NCBI RefSeq assembly: GCF_022170785.1 | Contig: NZ_CP081870.1 | Coordinates: forward strand, 546,001-610,000 | Reading direction: 5' to 3' | DNA from: Rossellomorea marisflavi | Lineage (GTDB): Bacteria > Bacillota > Bacilli > Bacillales > Bacillaceae_B | Length of the DNA stretch: 64,000 bases | Shown here: in pieces, positions 27,627-35,726 of the stretch | Layout: every line of letters begins with the position of its first letter | How positions within the stretch are numbered: position 1 is the stretch's first letter | The notes under the pieces: model-generated | What the model saw: only the letters and a program-made list of their open reading frames with translations | Told to the model about the DNA's origin: nothing | Databases searched by the model: none | Translations under genes and position numbers: made by a program

Positions 27627-28580
27627 TCTGTTTCTTCCTAAAAGGAGCTTTCCGATGGCGACATAAAGGATGAGTCCCAGAACGGTCACCAGGGCGATTC
27701 CATATTTCACTGACAGGGGAATCGCTGCCGGTGTGATGAATCCCTCGATGAGGCCAGCGATGATGAACAGCGGAATCGTTCCGAGAACGAGCTGGACCGA
27801 TCGTTTGGCCTGCACCTTTAGATGATAGCCCCTTGAAAGGGTGCCGGGTACAAAAAGTTTATACCCCATGAGAAGCCCTGCACCGCCGGCGATGAAAATC
27901 GCTGTAAGCTCGATCATTCCATGAGGGAGGATGTACGCCCAGAATTCATAGGTGTGTCCGGCATTGGTAAACACGGCAGCAAGGGCTCCAAGGAGGATGC
28001 CGTTATAGATCAGCACATAGGTTGTCAACAGACCGAACGTGATGCCGCCTGCGAATGCAAGGAAGGAAACCTGGATATTATTCGTCATGATGGCTCCCGA
28101 CATGGTCGGGGAGTCCACATTTCCATCGATTTCACCGGTTGAAGAAGGATCGACGGTTTGGGCCATGCTGTCAGGCAGGATGGAATAAGCGGCGAGGGGG
28201 TCGCCGATGACGGCGATGAACGCCCCTGCTGCTCCCAGGAAAAACAGTCCCATGGCGATAACAACAGCTTTCCACTGTTCAAGGAGCAGTCCGATGAACG
28301 TAGTGGAGAAGAATCGGCGTACCTGCTTTCCGCTCGATAGCTGGTCATTGTATAACAGATTATGGGATTGGGATACAAGGCCGTTCAAGTATTGAGTAAC
28401 ATCTTCTTTCGGATAATAGGTCTGACTGTATGAGAGATTCTGGGCCGCCTTTTGATAGAGCTTATTGAAGCGCCGGATGGCATCCCCGGAGGCATTTCTC
28501 TTTTTCTGGAGGACCGTCACCAACTCTTCAAGGCGTTTCCAGTCTTCCCTATGTTGTTTAACGAACTGTTTGACGTTCAT
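27606..28580 (-). CDS. Stage II sporulation protein M-like (SpoIIM/DUF95) membrane protein
   Basis: 324 residues. N-terminal soluble helical part (about 1-95) and then about five to six TM segments with the DUF95 motif FWAYILPHGMIELTAIFIAGGAGLLMGY. Homologues occur in MoxR/DUF58 clusters across bacteria, so it is functionally linked, yet here it lies on the opposite strand between DUF58 and RDD. ATG 28580 follows GGAAGG at eight bases; the GTG at 28586 is too close to that site. Not the sporulation SpoIIM itself, which is shorter. Confidence 0.85.
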   Translation of the reverse strand: MNVKQFVKQHREDWKRLEELVTVLQKKRNASGDAIRRFNKLYQKAAQNLSYSQTYYPKEDVTQYLNGLVSQSHNLLYNDQLSSGKQVRRFFSTTFIGLLLEQWKAVVIAMGLFFLGAAGAFIAVIGDPLAAYSILPDSMAQTVDPSSTGEIDGNVDSPTMSGAIMTNNIQVSFLAFAGGITFGLLTTYVLIYNGILLGALAAVFTNAGHTYEFWAYILPHGMIELTAIFIAGGAGLLMGYKLFVPGTLSRGYHLKVQAKRSVQLVLGTIPLFIIAGLIEGFITPAAIPLSVKYGIALVTVLGLILYVAIGKLLLGRNRLQETSV

Positions 28581-28681
28581 GAGCACACCTTCCTGTCGGT
28601 AATGATACCTCTTATTATAGTAATTTTAGGAAAAAATAGAAACTGTTTCGCATGAAATTCAATAGAAAGGAGGTTATTTTC

Positions 28682-29482
28682 ATGATGGAAGAAAAAGTGG
28701 AAGTCAAAACCCCCGAATACGTTTCCCTCAAATTTGAGCCGGCGGGACTTGGAAGCAGGGCGGCGGCCCTCATCATCGATCAGGCAATCATCACCGTCGT
28801 CGCTCTTTTGATCCTGTTCATCACATTCTTAGGCGTATGGGGATTCGATATGTATTTAGGTCTTGGATCTGTATCGCCTTATCTGATTTTGGGCGTGGTG
28901 ATCGTGATGTTCATCCTTAACTGGGGATACTTTGCCGGTCTTGAGTACTTTTGGAACGGTAAGACCATCGGGAAAAAGATACTCGGCATCCATGTGATGC
29001 AGGAGAATGGCCATCGTATCACGCTTCTTTCTTCAGTGATCCGGAACTTGATGAGGATCATCGATCAACTGCCTGCTTACTATGTACTGGGAATGATCAT
29101 GGTGTATGCCCATCCCAAACATAAACGTCTTGGAGACCTCGTTGCGGGAACGATCGTGGTTCATGAGCGAAGGGCTAAGAGTAAGCGGATGAGCAGGCTG
29201 GACAAGGAGATTCAAAGAAGGAATCTCAAGAGTGAAGATCTTAAGATCGAGGAATGGAATATGAAGCAGCTGAATGAGAGGGATTGGACCTTGTTGAAAG
29301 GGTACGCAGAACGCTTCACCAATCTGCCCCTCGAGAAAAGGAACGAGCTGACGAAGAAGATCGCCACCGTTTTGTTTCCGAAGCTTGAATTGAGCAAGGA
29401 GCAGAAGACGTATGAGCAGCTAGAGAATACGTTGCTGATCCTTTATTTGAAACTTCGAGATGAGTGGGAATATGAATTATAG
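28682..29482 (+). CDS. RDD-family membrane protein
   Basis: 266 residues. The RDD domain (about 10-155) starts FEPAGLGSRAAALIIDQAII, with the Arg and Asp that name the family, has three TM segments and ends KHKRLGDLVAGTIVV; a long charged C-terminal half follows. RDD genes often travel with SpoIIM-like and MoxR genes; transport of a small solute or ion is suggested for some members. ATG 28682 has AAAGGAGG upstream. Divergent from the SpoIIM-like gene, with about 100 bp between. Confidence 0.85.
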   Translation: MMEEKVEVKTPEYVSLKFEPAGLGSRAAALIIDQAIITVVALLILFITFLGVWGFDMYLGLGSVSPYLILGVVIVMFILNWGYFAGLEYFWNGKTIGKKILGIHVMQENGHRITLLSSVIRNLMRIIDQLPAYYVLGMIMVYAHPKHKRLGDLVAGTIVVHERRAKSKRMSRLDKEIQRRNLKSEDLKIEEWNMKQLNERDWTLLKGYAERFTNLPLEKRNELTKKIATVLFPKLELSKEQKTYEQLENTLLILYLKLRDEWEYEL

Positions 29483-29486
29483 AAGA

Positions 29487-29523
29487 GGGCTCTATGCAGT
29501 TTCACTGCATAGGGCTTTTTTAT
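29487..29523 (+). terminator. Terminator after the RDD gene
   Basis: CTATGCAGT / ACTGCATAG stem with a TTC loop, then GGCTTTTTT. Confidence 0.85.
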
Positions 29524-29599
29524 TGTGTCGGAGTGGGGGATCCCCGTGTTGCATGGAGGGAAGACCCTGAAGTCTCCCGTTATGTAGGTTTACTTTGGA

Positions 29600-29637
29600 G
29601 GAGAATAATGAAACCATTATTCTCCATTTTTTGAGTT
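29600..29637 (+). terminator. Perfect 11-bp hairpin with T-run
   Basis: GGAGAATAATG / CATTATTCTCC separated by four bases, followed by ATTTTTTG on the + strand. Probably a second terminator or antisense block facing the gene at 29640-29927. Confidence 0.7.
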
Positions 29638-29639
29638 GA

Positions 29640-29927
29640 TCACTCCATACCAGGAGCCTTTTGAATTTCAAAAATGAGGACAATCGCAGTGATGGCATGG
29701 GCGATAAGCCGGATGACAGGGAAGAAATTAAGGAAGGAAGCGATGATTCCAAACACACTTCCGAGAACGGGCTGGTCATCCGATCGGGAAATGAAGAATA
29801 CTCCCAGGTGCCACAGGGAAATGAGACAGAGAAGATACGGGATGGATTCACCGGCAAGATTTCCGAAAATCGGTACGGCCAAGAAAAGCTCGATTGAAAA
29901 AGATAACCATTTAATTCGTGATAACAC
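29640..29927 (-). CDS. Small three-TM membrane protein, conserved in Bacillus-type genomes
   Basis: 95 residues from GTG 29927 (AGGAGG nine bases upstream). Three hydrophobic segments: SRIKWLSFSIELFLAVPIFG, PYLLCLISLWHLGVFFI and LGSVFGIIASFLNFFPVIRL plus the following AHAITAIVLIFEI. This pattern is recalled from uncharacterised Bacillus membrane proteins of about 95 residues. Single gene; function unknown. Confidence 0.65.
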   Translation of the reverse strand: MLSRIKWLSFSIELFLAVPIFGNLAGESIPYLLCLISLWHLGVFFISRSDDQPVLGSVFGIIASFLNFFPVIRLIAHAITAIVLIFEIQKAPGME

Positions 29928-30023
29928 AGGCGCACACCTCCTGTTTTCAGTGTATGAATGGAGTGGGCGGATGTGCATGAAAGAATGAAAGATCCCGCCG
30001 GTTTCCGGCGGGATCTTTCCGTT

Positions 30024-30758
30024 CTACGCGAGGATTTTTTCGATTACGTGATGTTCATTTTCATTGAGGAGATTCTTTCCGATTGTCTCATGTACTTCCT
30101 TGTTCATGTTTTCCTCCAGCACGGCTGCTTCTTCCTTGTTGCCGACAAGGACGATTCGTTCCCACTTCTCATCAGCTGCTTTTTTATCGAGCATACTGGC
30201 GAGACTCTTCCACCAGCGCTGCTGGTTGGCCTTGACCCGGTTTTCGAACTCTTCTTTTTGGTTCGACTTGGAACTTCCCATGCTGGCGTCTGCGTGGTGT
30301 GGACCTTCATATTTCCGCCAGTCATCGGTGTCGAGATCGAACTCCATGGATTCGTTCGATAAGAGGTTGCCGAAAGCAGACGTCAGGATCTTGACCTGAT
30401 TTTGCTGTATGAGGATAAGACCTGTATGAGGGTAGGATTCATGCAGGTCCTTCAGACCGTCAAGCATAGGATCTTCTTCCCAATAGAAGTTGGTCTCCAC
30501 CGGCACCTGAAGCTCGATGGCTTCCCAGATGCCGCTGTCCCGGGAGGCGAAAAAAATGAAGCTCCGGGGCAGTTCACGCTCCTTGCTGTGCACATATTCT
30601 TCGACTTTCGGACGGAGATCCTTCAAACGTTCCTGTTCTTCAGGGGCGCTCTCCAGGTATTCCCCGAGCCGGTTGAATCCGTTCTTCAAGGCGATTTTCC
30701 ATTCTCCACCCTGCTGATCGGGATCGCTCCGGTCAGTATTCAAGTACACGGTCAGCAT
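30024..30758 (-). CDS. VLRF1-family (aeRF1-like) release-factor-type protein, apparently frameshifted near its start
   Basis: 244 residues open from an internal ATG at 30758. The protein resembles VLRF1/baeRF-type homologues of the archaeo-eukaryotic release factor superfamily (YLNTDRSDPDQQGGEWKIALK; central QNQVKILTSAFG; C-terminal VLVGNKEEAAVLEENM), thought to act on stalled ribosomes. The true start is probably ATG 30817, which has AAAGGAGGAG upstream and encodes MSFPKLMNKLENLHLHTP; it runs out of frame at the four-C tract (GGGG on the + strand, 30765-30768). One added base would join the two frames into about 264 residues. Either a real disruption or a sequence error. Confidence 0.75.
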   Translation of the reverse strand: MLTVYLNTDRSDPDQQGGEWKIALKNGFNRLGEYLESAPEEQERLKDLRPKVEEYVHSKERELPRSFIFFASRDSGIWEAIELQVPVETNFYWEEDPMLDGLKDLHESYPHTGLILIQQNQVKILTSAFGNLLSNESMEFDLDTDDWRKYEGPHHADASMGSSKSNQKEEFENRVKANQQRWWKSLASMLDKKAADEKWERIVLVGNKEEAAVLEENMNKEVHETIGKNLLNENEHHVIEKILA

Positions 30759-30942
30759 CTTATCGGGGTGTGCAGGTGCAGGTTCTCCAACTTATTCATC
30801 AGTTTTGGGAAACTCATGGTACTCCTCCTTTAAGCAGTGTATGGTATGTATTTAAACGGAGGGGAACTACTTTAAACATATATAGGTGAATTTGTATGTA
30901 AATAGTGTGTCAAATCTTTCGTGTACATTTTTTCCGATTGTT

Positions 30943-30970
30943 TTGGAAATTCTTTATATTCATCTATGAT
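30943..30970 (+). promoter_or_regulatory. Sigma-A-like promoter of the PTS/mannosidase operon
   Basis: TTGGAA, 16-bp spacer, TATGAT, about 55 bp upstream of the EIIA start. The cre at 30966-30981 overlaps its -10. Confidence 0.6.
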
Positions 30971-30981
30971 AGCGATTTCAT
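30966..30981 (+). promoter_or_regulatory. Perfect cre (CcpA) site
   Basis: ATGATAGCGATTTCAT fits the cre consensus WTGNNARCGNWWWCAW at every position. Overlap with the -10 predicts repression by CcpA when glucose is present. A direct repeat TATGATAG (30965-30972 and 30982-30989) overlaps it and could be contacted by the operon's activator. Confidence 0.75.
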
Positions 30982-31028
30982 TATGATAGATTCATAAGCA
31001 AACGACAACAATATGAGGGGTGACACAA

Positions 31029-31478
31029 TTGCTACTATCACCGGAGCTGATCTTCCTGGAACAGGAGTTCAAAACGAAAGAAGATATCATGAACTTCATC
31101 GGCGATGTATCGGTCAAATTCAACATAACAGATAACAAAGAAGCATTGGTGAGGGATCTTTGGCAGCGGGAGAAGGAATATTCCACCGGACTATCAGAAT
31201 CCGTCGCCCTGCCCCACACGAAGAGCGACGCCGTCATGGAGGCAAGGATTTGTTTCATCCGCTTAAAGAATGAAGTGGACTGGGACTCTCTGGACGGAAA
31301 GGACGTGAAGTACGTCTTCGGGATCCTCATGCCGAGCAGTAATCTGGAGAATCTCCATTTGAAAGTCATCGCTTCCCTGGCAACGAATCTATTGGAAGAT
31401 GAATTCAAAGAGAAGCTGGAGAGCCTCGAGACAGCAGAAGAATTTTATCAGTATTTTACTAATCAAATAGGAGCGTGA
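31029..31478 (+). CDS. PTS fructose/mannitol-type EIIA component
   Basis: 149 residues. Phospho-accepting His63 in ALPHTKSDAV, typical PTS_EIIA_2 fold; receives phosphate from HPr and passes it to EIIB. TTG 31029 is preferred (GAGGGG eight bases upstream); GTG 31020 in the same frame lies too close to that site. First gene of EIIA-EIIB-EIIC-mannosidase-regulator, all on the + strand. Confidence 0.87.
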   Translation: MLLSPELIFLEQEFKTKEDIMNFIGDVSVKFNITDNKEALVRDLWQREKEYSTGLSESVALPHTKSDAVMEARICFIRLKNEVDWDSLDGKDVKYVFGILMPSSNLENLHLKVIASLATNLLEDEFKEKLESLETAEEFYQYFTNQIGA

Positions 31479-31483
31479 CCGCT

Positions 31484-31804
31484 ATGAAAATCGTAGGCGT
31501 AACATCATGTATTGCAGGATTGGCCCATACACCGATGGCAGCGAAAGCCTTGGAGAAAGCAGGAGTGAAGCTTGGGTATGATGTGAAGATCGAGCAACAG
31601 GGAGCCCTAGGGAAAGTAAATGAAATCACCCCGTTGGAAGCATCGGAAGCAGATTTCGTCATCATCGCAGCAGATAAGGCGATTGAAGATATGGAACGTT
31701 TCGAAGGCAAACGCATCGTGCGGGTGAAAATTGGTCAGGCAGTCAGTAAAGCAGAGCTTGTTCTTCAAAAAGCGGTAGAAGCCGTTCAAAAAGCAAACGC
31801 ATAG
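31484..31804 (+). CDS. PTS fructose-type EIIB component
   Basis: 106 residues. Phospho-Cys9 in KIVGVTSCIAGLAHT, the hallmark of fructose-like EIIB; rest of the domain (ADFVIIAADKAIEDMERF) is complete. Starts 5 bp after the EIIA stop. In fructose and mannosylglycerate permeases A, B and C are usually fused; here they are three separate genes. Confidence 0.9.
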   Translation: MKIVGVTSCIAGLAHTPMAAKALEKAGVKLGYDVKIEQQGALGKVNEITPLEASEADFVIIAADKAIEDMERFEGKRIVRVKIGQAVSKAELVLQKAVEAVQKANA

Positions 31805-31823
31805 GGCCAAAGGGGGACTTAAG

Positions 31824-32936
31824 ATGAAAAAGTGGTTATCGGAAGCAAAACAGCACTTGATGACAGGTATATCGTTCGCCCTGCCGATCATCATCGGTGG
31901 ATCACTGGTGGTCGCCATTGCGAAAATGATCGGGTTCGGATTCGGGGTAAGCAACCTCGATGATTATGCAGACGCATCAGGCTTCCTGCATTATGTGTAC
32001 CTCTTCCAGGGAGTCGGCTGGACGGCAATCGGACTCCTCAATGTGATTCTTGCTGCTTACATCGCCTATTCAATCGGCGGGAAGCCAGCACTTGCCGCGG
32101 GATTTGTCGGTGGAAGCCTGGCCATCAGTACGAATGCAGGATTCCTTGGAGCCGTGATTGCCGGATTCTTTGCCGGTTACCTCACGATCCTCATTAAGAA
32201 CAAAGTTCAGATCAAAGGAGCAGCGGCAAGCACTGTACCGTTGATCATCCTTCCACTCATCACCGTCGGTCTCACGGGAATCCTCATGGCCCTTGTCTTG
32301 GGTGGACCTCTGGGTGCACTGAATCAGGGGCTGATCGATTGGATCAATAGCATGACCCAGAGCGGAACGAACAAAGTCCTTCTAGCTGTCATCCTCGGAG
32401 CCATGATCGGCTTCGATCTTGGTGGACCGGTCAACAAGGCAGCTTGGATGGCAGGGAACGCCCTATTGGCTTCCGGTATCTATCTTCCGAACATCATGAT
32501 CAACATCGCAATCTGCATCCCGCCGCTCGGCTATGCGATTGCGACCGTCATCCGCAGAAGCAAATTCAACGCAACGTTCCGTGAAGCAGGGAACGGTGCC
32601 TGGATCATGGGGATGATCGGCATCACGGAAGGGGCGATCCCGTTCACCCTCCGCAACCCATTGAAGATGATTCCGCTCAATATGATCGGATGTGCCGCTG
32701 GTGCAGCCATCACGATCCTGCTCGGGGCCTTTGACAAGATGCCACCGATCGGTGGTCTTTACGGAGCCATCTCCATCGGTAATCCGTTCGCATACTTGAT
32801 CGGAGGAATCAGTGGAGCCCTCATCATCGCAATCGGTGCGGTACTCCTAGGTAACTTCAATGACGAAGAAGAAGTGAAAACAAGCAAAACGACAAAACCA
32901 ACAGAAGAGGACGAGATCGAGCTCGTTTTAGAATAA
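31824..32936 (+). CDS. PTS fructose-type EIIC membrane component
   Basis: 370 residues, about eight to ten TM segments, with the family motif GMIGITEGAIPF and GFDLGGPVNKAAW; short acidic C-terminal tail. Forms the sugar channel with EIIA and EIIB. ATG 31824 with AAAGGGGG upstream. The neighbouring GH38 enzyme suggests mannosyl-D-glycerate or another alpha-mannoside as substrate. Confidence 0.9.
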   Translation: MKKWLSEAKQHLMTGISFALPIIIGGSLVVAIAKMIGFGFGVSNLDDYADASGFLHYVYLFQGVGWTAIGLLNVILAAYIAYSIGGKPALAAGFVGGSLAISTNAGFLGAVIAGFFAGYLTILIKNKVQIKGAAASTVPLIILPLITVGLTGILMALVLGGPLGALNQGLIDWINSMTQSGTNKVLLAVILGAMIGFDLGGPVNKAAWMAGNALLASGIYLPNIMINIAICIPPLGYAIATVIRRSKFNATFREAGNGAWIMGMIGITEGAIPFTLRNPLKMIPLNMIGCAAGAAITILLGAFDKMPPIGGLYGAISIGNPFAYLIGGISGALIIAIGAVLLGNFNDEEEVKTSKTTKPTEEDEIELVLE

Positions 32937-32943
32937 ATCAACC

Positions 32944-32977
32944 GCCTGTCACGGAGAGATCCGTGACAGGGTTATTT
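32944..32977 (+). terminator. Hairpin between EIIC and mannosidase genes
   Basis: CCTGTCACGG / CCGTGACAGG, six-base loop, followed by GTTATTT. Perhaps a partial terminator or RNA-stability element that lowers downstream expression. Confidence 0.6.
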
Positions 32978-33027
32978 CCAAGATCACTCATAAAGGAAGA
33001 GGAATCTCTTCTCCTCAGGAGGTCATC

Positions 33028-35658
33028 ATGTTGAAAGCAAAAACAAAAGTACACGTCATTCCCCATACACACTGGGATCGCGAGTGGTATTTCACAACGT
33101 CCCGTTCCAAAATCTATCTCGCTAAACAGGTGAAGGAAGTTCTTGAAACACTTGAAAACAACGAAGAGTTTAAGTACTACCTGCTGGATGCGCAGGCATC
33201 ACTCCTTGATGATTACTTGAAATGGTATCCAGAAGACAAGGAGAGACTGGAAGCGTTGATTGCAGCTAAGCGCATCATGACCGGCCCTTGGTATACGCAA
33301 ACCGACCAGCTTGTCATTTCCGGCGAATCCATCGTCCGGAACCTTTACTACGGTCAAAGCATTGCGGAATCTTTCGGTCACTCCATGGCTGTCGGCTATG
33401 TGCCCGACGCATTCGGCCAGGCGGCTCAGATGCCCCAGATTTACAAGCAGTTCGGCATCGATACATTCCTCTTCTGGAGAGGGGTTGCCGATAATCGCCT
33501 GAAGCAAACGGAGTTTACTTGGAAGGGATCAGATGGCAGTGAAGTCTTCGCTGTTCAGATTCCATTCGGTTACTACTACGGAGGCAATATCCCTGAAGGC
33601 GAGGACGATATTCTACCGTATCTCAATGAACAAGTCGGGAAGCTCGAAGCAAAAGCATCTACGGAGCATGTTTATTTCCCGAATGGTTTCGACCAGGCCC
33701 CGATCCGCAAAAACCTGCCTGAGCTCATCAATCGATTCAACGAAATCGATGAGGACCGTGAGTATGTCCTGAACGAGCCAGAGCGCTTCCTCCAGGAAAT
33801 CAAAGAATCCGCCACTTCACTGCCGGTATTGGAAGGAGAACTGACAGAAGGGAAGCACAGCCGGATCCATAAGACCATCTTCTCGACGAGGGCGGACCTG
33901 AAGCAATTGAACAACCAAATCGAGAACTTCATTACGAACACCCTTGAGCCTGTTCTCACAATCAGCCATTCCCTCGGGCACGACTATCCTCATGAGACTG
34001 TAGCGGAGATCTGGAAGCTCATGTTCGAAAATGCCGCCCATGACAGCATTGGTGGTTGCAACAGTGATACAACCAATCAGGATGTCTTCTTCCGGTACAA
34101 GCAGGCGCGGGATCTCGGGGACAATCTCCTTGAGCTTCATATGCGCATGATTGCTCAGAAGATCAATCAAGAAGAAACCTTCTCCTTCACAGTATTCAAT
34201 GCGCTTCCTTATGCACGGAAGGGGTTTGTGGAATTCGACGCCTATCTTCCGGAGAAGGAATTCACGATCCGTGATGTAAACGGTGAACAGCTGCCTTTCA
34301 CGATCAAGGAAAAAACCGAGCTGACCGATTATGTGCTCAATCAGCATATCTATCTCAATCCAAGCAAGAAAGTCTATCTGCCTGAGAAGGTATATGCAGC
34401 AAAACTGGTCGTCAAAGTCAATGACATCCCGTCCCTCGGATATTCGCAGTTCTACTTTGACCTGCAAGAAAACGAACTTGGAGATCAGCCGAATGAAAAA
34501 GTCGATGCGATTGAAAATGACCACTACCGCATTCAATTTGAGGATGATTGCACCCTGACCATTACGCATAAGCCGACAGGAAGCGTCTATAAAAATCAAA
34601 TGATCTTCGAAGAAAACGGTGACGATGGGGATTCATACAACTACTCACCGCCACGCAAAGATCTGATCATCAGCTCTGTCGGGTCGGACGGAACGGTGGA
34701 CGTGGGAAGGAATGCCGTAGAGGAAATCATGAACATCAATCTGTTGATGGAAGTACCACGTGACTTGGAAGAACGGGCCAATGGGAAATGCTCTGTGGAT
34801 ATGCCTCTGTCTGTAACGGTTTCACTTCGTTCCGGAGATCCACTTATCCACTTTAACGTCGACTTGGATAACCAGGCACTAAGCCATCGTCTCCGCGTAG
34901 TATTCGCAACGGATATTGCGTCCAGGTTCTCCTATGCAGATCAGCCTTTTGGTATAATCAAGAGACCAGTTGCCCTTCCGGAGCTGGATGTGTGGGAAGA
35001 AGAAGAGTGGCAGGAAAAGCCGATTTCCATCGAACCGATGCAAAGTTTCGTGAACTTGCATGATGAGGGGCATGGATTCACGGTCTTCACAGAAGGAGTC
35101 CGTGAGTATGAAATCATCGGCGAGCATTATGACACGATTGCCCTCACCCTGTTCCGTACGTTCGGATACATGGGCAAAGAAGATCTTCTATACAGACCTG
35201 GTCGTGCTTCTGGAGAGAAAATCATCGAAACTCCGGATGCACAAATGATCGGTGAATTGAAGTTCACCTTTGCATACCAGATGAATACAGGCGGCTTTGA
35301 TGATGCAGAGCTTGTGAGGACAGCGAAGGAGTACCTGTCGCCGCTTGCGGTGTATCAACTGGCAGACTTCCTGAATGGGCGCTTGATCTTCTCGAATCGC
35401 GATGAAGAAGCGAAGTATGAAAAGGAATACAGCCTGTTTGAAGTCAGCCCTGACCACACAGCTGCAGTGAGTGCCATCAAGAAAGCAGAACGGTCGGATG
35501 CTTACATCCTGCGATGCTTCAATCCATACGAGACTTCAAAGTCGACGGTCGATGTAAAGAATCGCACGTTGGAAGCAGTCGCCCTGAACGAAACAACAAC
35601 TATGGAAAACATCACGGACTTGTCACACTGTCAGCTTCAAACCTACGTAATAAAATGA
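33028..35658 (+). CDS. mngB: GH38 alpha-mannosidase (mannosylglycerate hydrolase-like)
   Basis: 876 residues, the length of E. coli MngB. N-terminal GH38 catalytic domain begins VHVIPHTHWDREWYFT with the zinc ligands His and Asp; the nucleophile lies in GYVPDAFGQAAQMPQ; a mid domain and C-terminal beta domains (GH38_C) follow. No signal peptide, so it acts in the cytosol on phosphorylated or free mannoside brought in by the PTS, giving mannose-6-phosphate plus the aglycone. Substrate identity (mannosylglycerate versus other alpha-mannosides) is inferred from family and context. Confidence 0.85.
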   Translation: MLKAKTKVHVIPHTHWDREWYFTTSRSKIYLAKQVKEVLETLENNEEFKYYLLDAQASLLDDYLKWYPEDKERLEALIAAKRIMTGPWYTQTDQLVISGESIVRNLYYGQSIAESFGHSMAVGYVPDAFGQAAQMPQIYKQFGIDTFLFWRGVADNRLKQTEFTWKGSDGSEVFAVQIPFGYYYGGNIPEGEDDILPYLNEQVGKLEAKASTEHVYFPNGFDQAPIRKNLPELINRFNEIDEDREYVLNEPERFLQEIKESATSLPVLEGELTEGKHSRIHKTIFSTRADLKQLNNQIENFITNTLEPVLTISHSLGHDYPHETVAEIWKLMFENAAHDSIGGCNSDTTNQDVFFRYKQARDLGDNLLELHMRMIAQKINQEETFSFTVFNALPYARKGFVEFDAYLPEKEFTIRDVNGEQLPFTIKEKTELTDYVLNQHIYLNPSKKVYLPEKVYAAKLVVKVNDIPSLGYSQFYFDLQENELGDQPNEKVDAIENDHYRIQFEDDCTLTITHKPTGSVYKNQMIFEENGDDGDSYNYSPPRKDLIISSVGSDGTVDVGRNAVEEIMNINLLMEVPRDLEERANGKCSVDMPLSVTVSLRSGDPLIHFNVDLDNQALSHRLRVVFATDIASRFSYADQPFGIIKRPVALPELDVWEEEEWQEKPISIEPMQSFVNLHDEGHGFTVFTEGVREYEIIGEHYDTIALTLFRTFGYMGKEDLLYRPGRASGEKIIETPDAQMIGELKFTFAYQMNTGGFDDAELVRTAKEYLSPLAVYQLADFLNGRLIFSNRDEEAKYEKEYSLFEVSPDHTAAVSAIKKAERSDAYILRCFNPYETSKSTVDVKNRTLEAVALNETTTMENITDLSHCQLQTYVIK

Positions 35659-35661
35659 ATG

Positions 35662-35690
35662 CAATCATAGGGGTATCCCCCCTATGATTG
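35662..35690 (+). terminator. Strong hairpin after the mannosidase gene
   Basis: CAATCATAGGGG / CCCCCTATGATTG stem, three-to-four-base loop, no T-run. Probably an mRNA 3' end or processing element before the regulator gene. Confidence 0.6.
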
Positions 35691-35726
35691 TTCACGTTGG
35701 GTGGCAGTCGAAAAGAGGAGATGCAA

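Noticed and set aside
33817..34599. 260-codon minus-strand frame in the GH38 gene
   Set aside because: Antisense shadow; the + strand protein has the full GH38 motif set.
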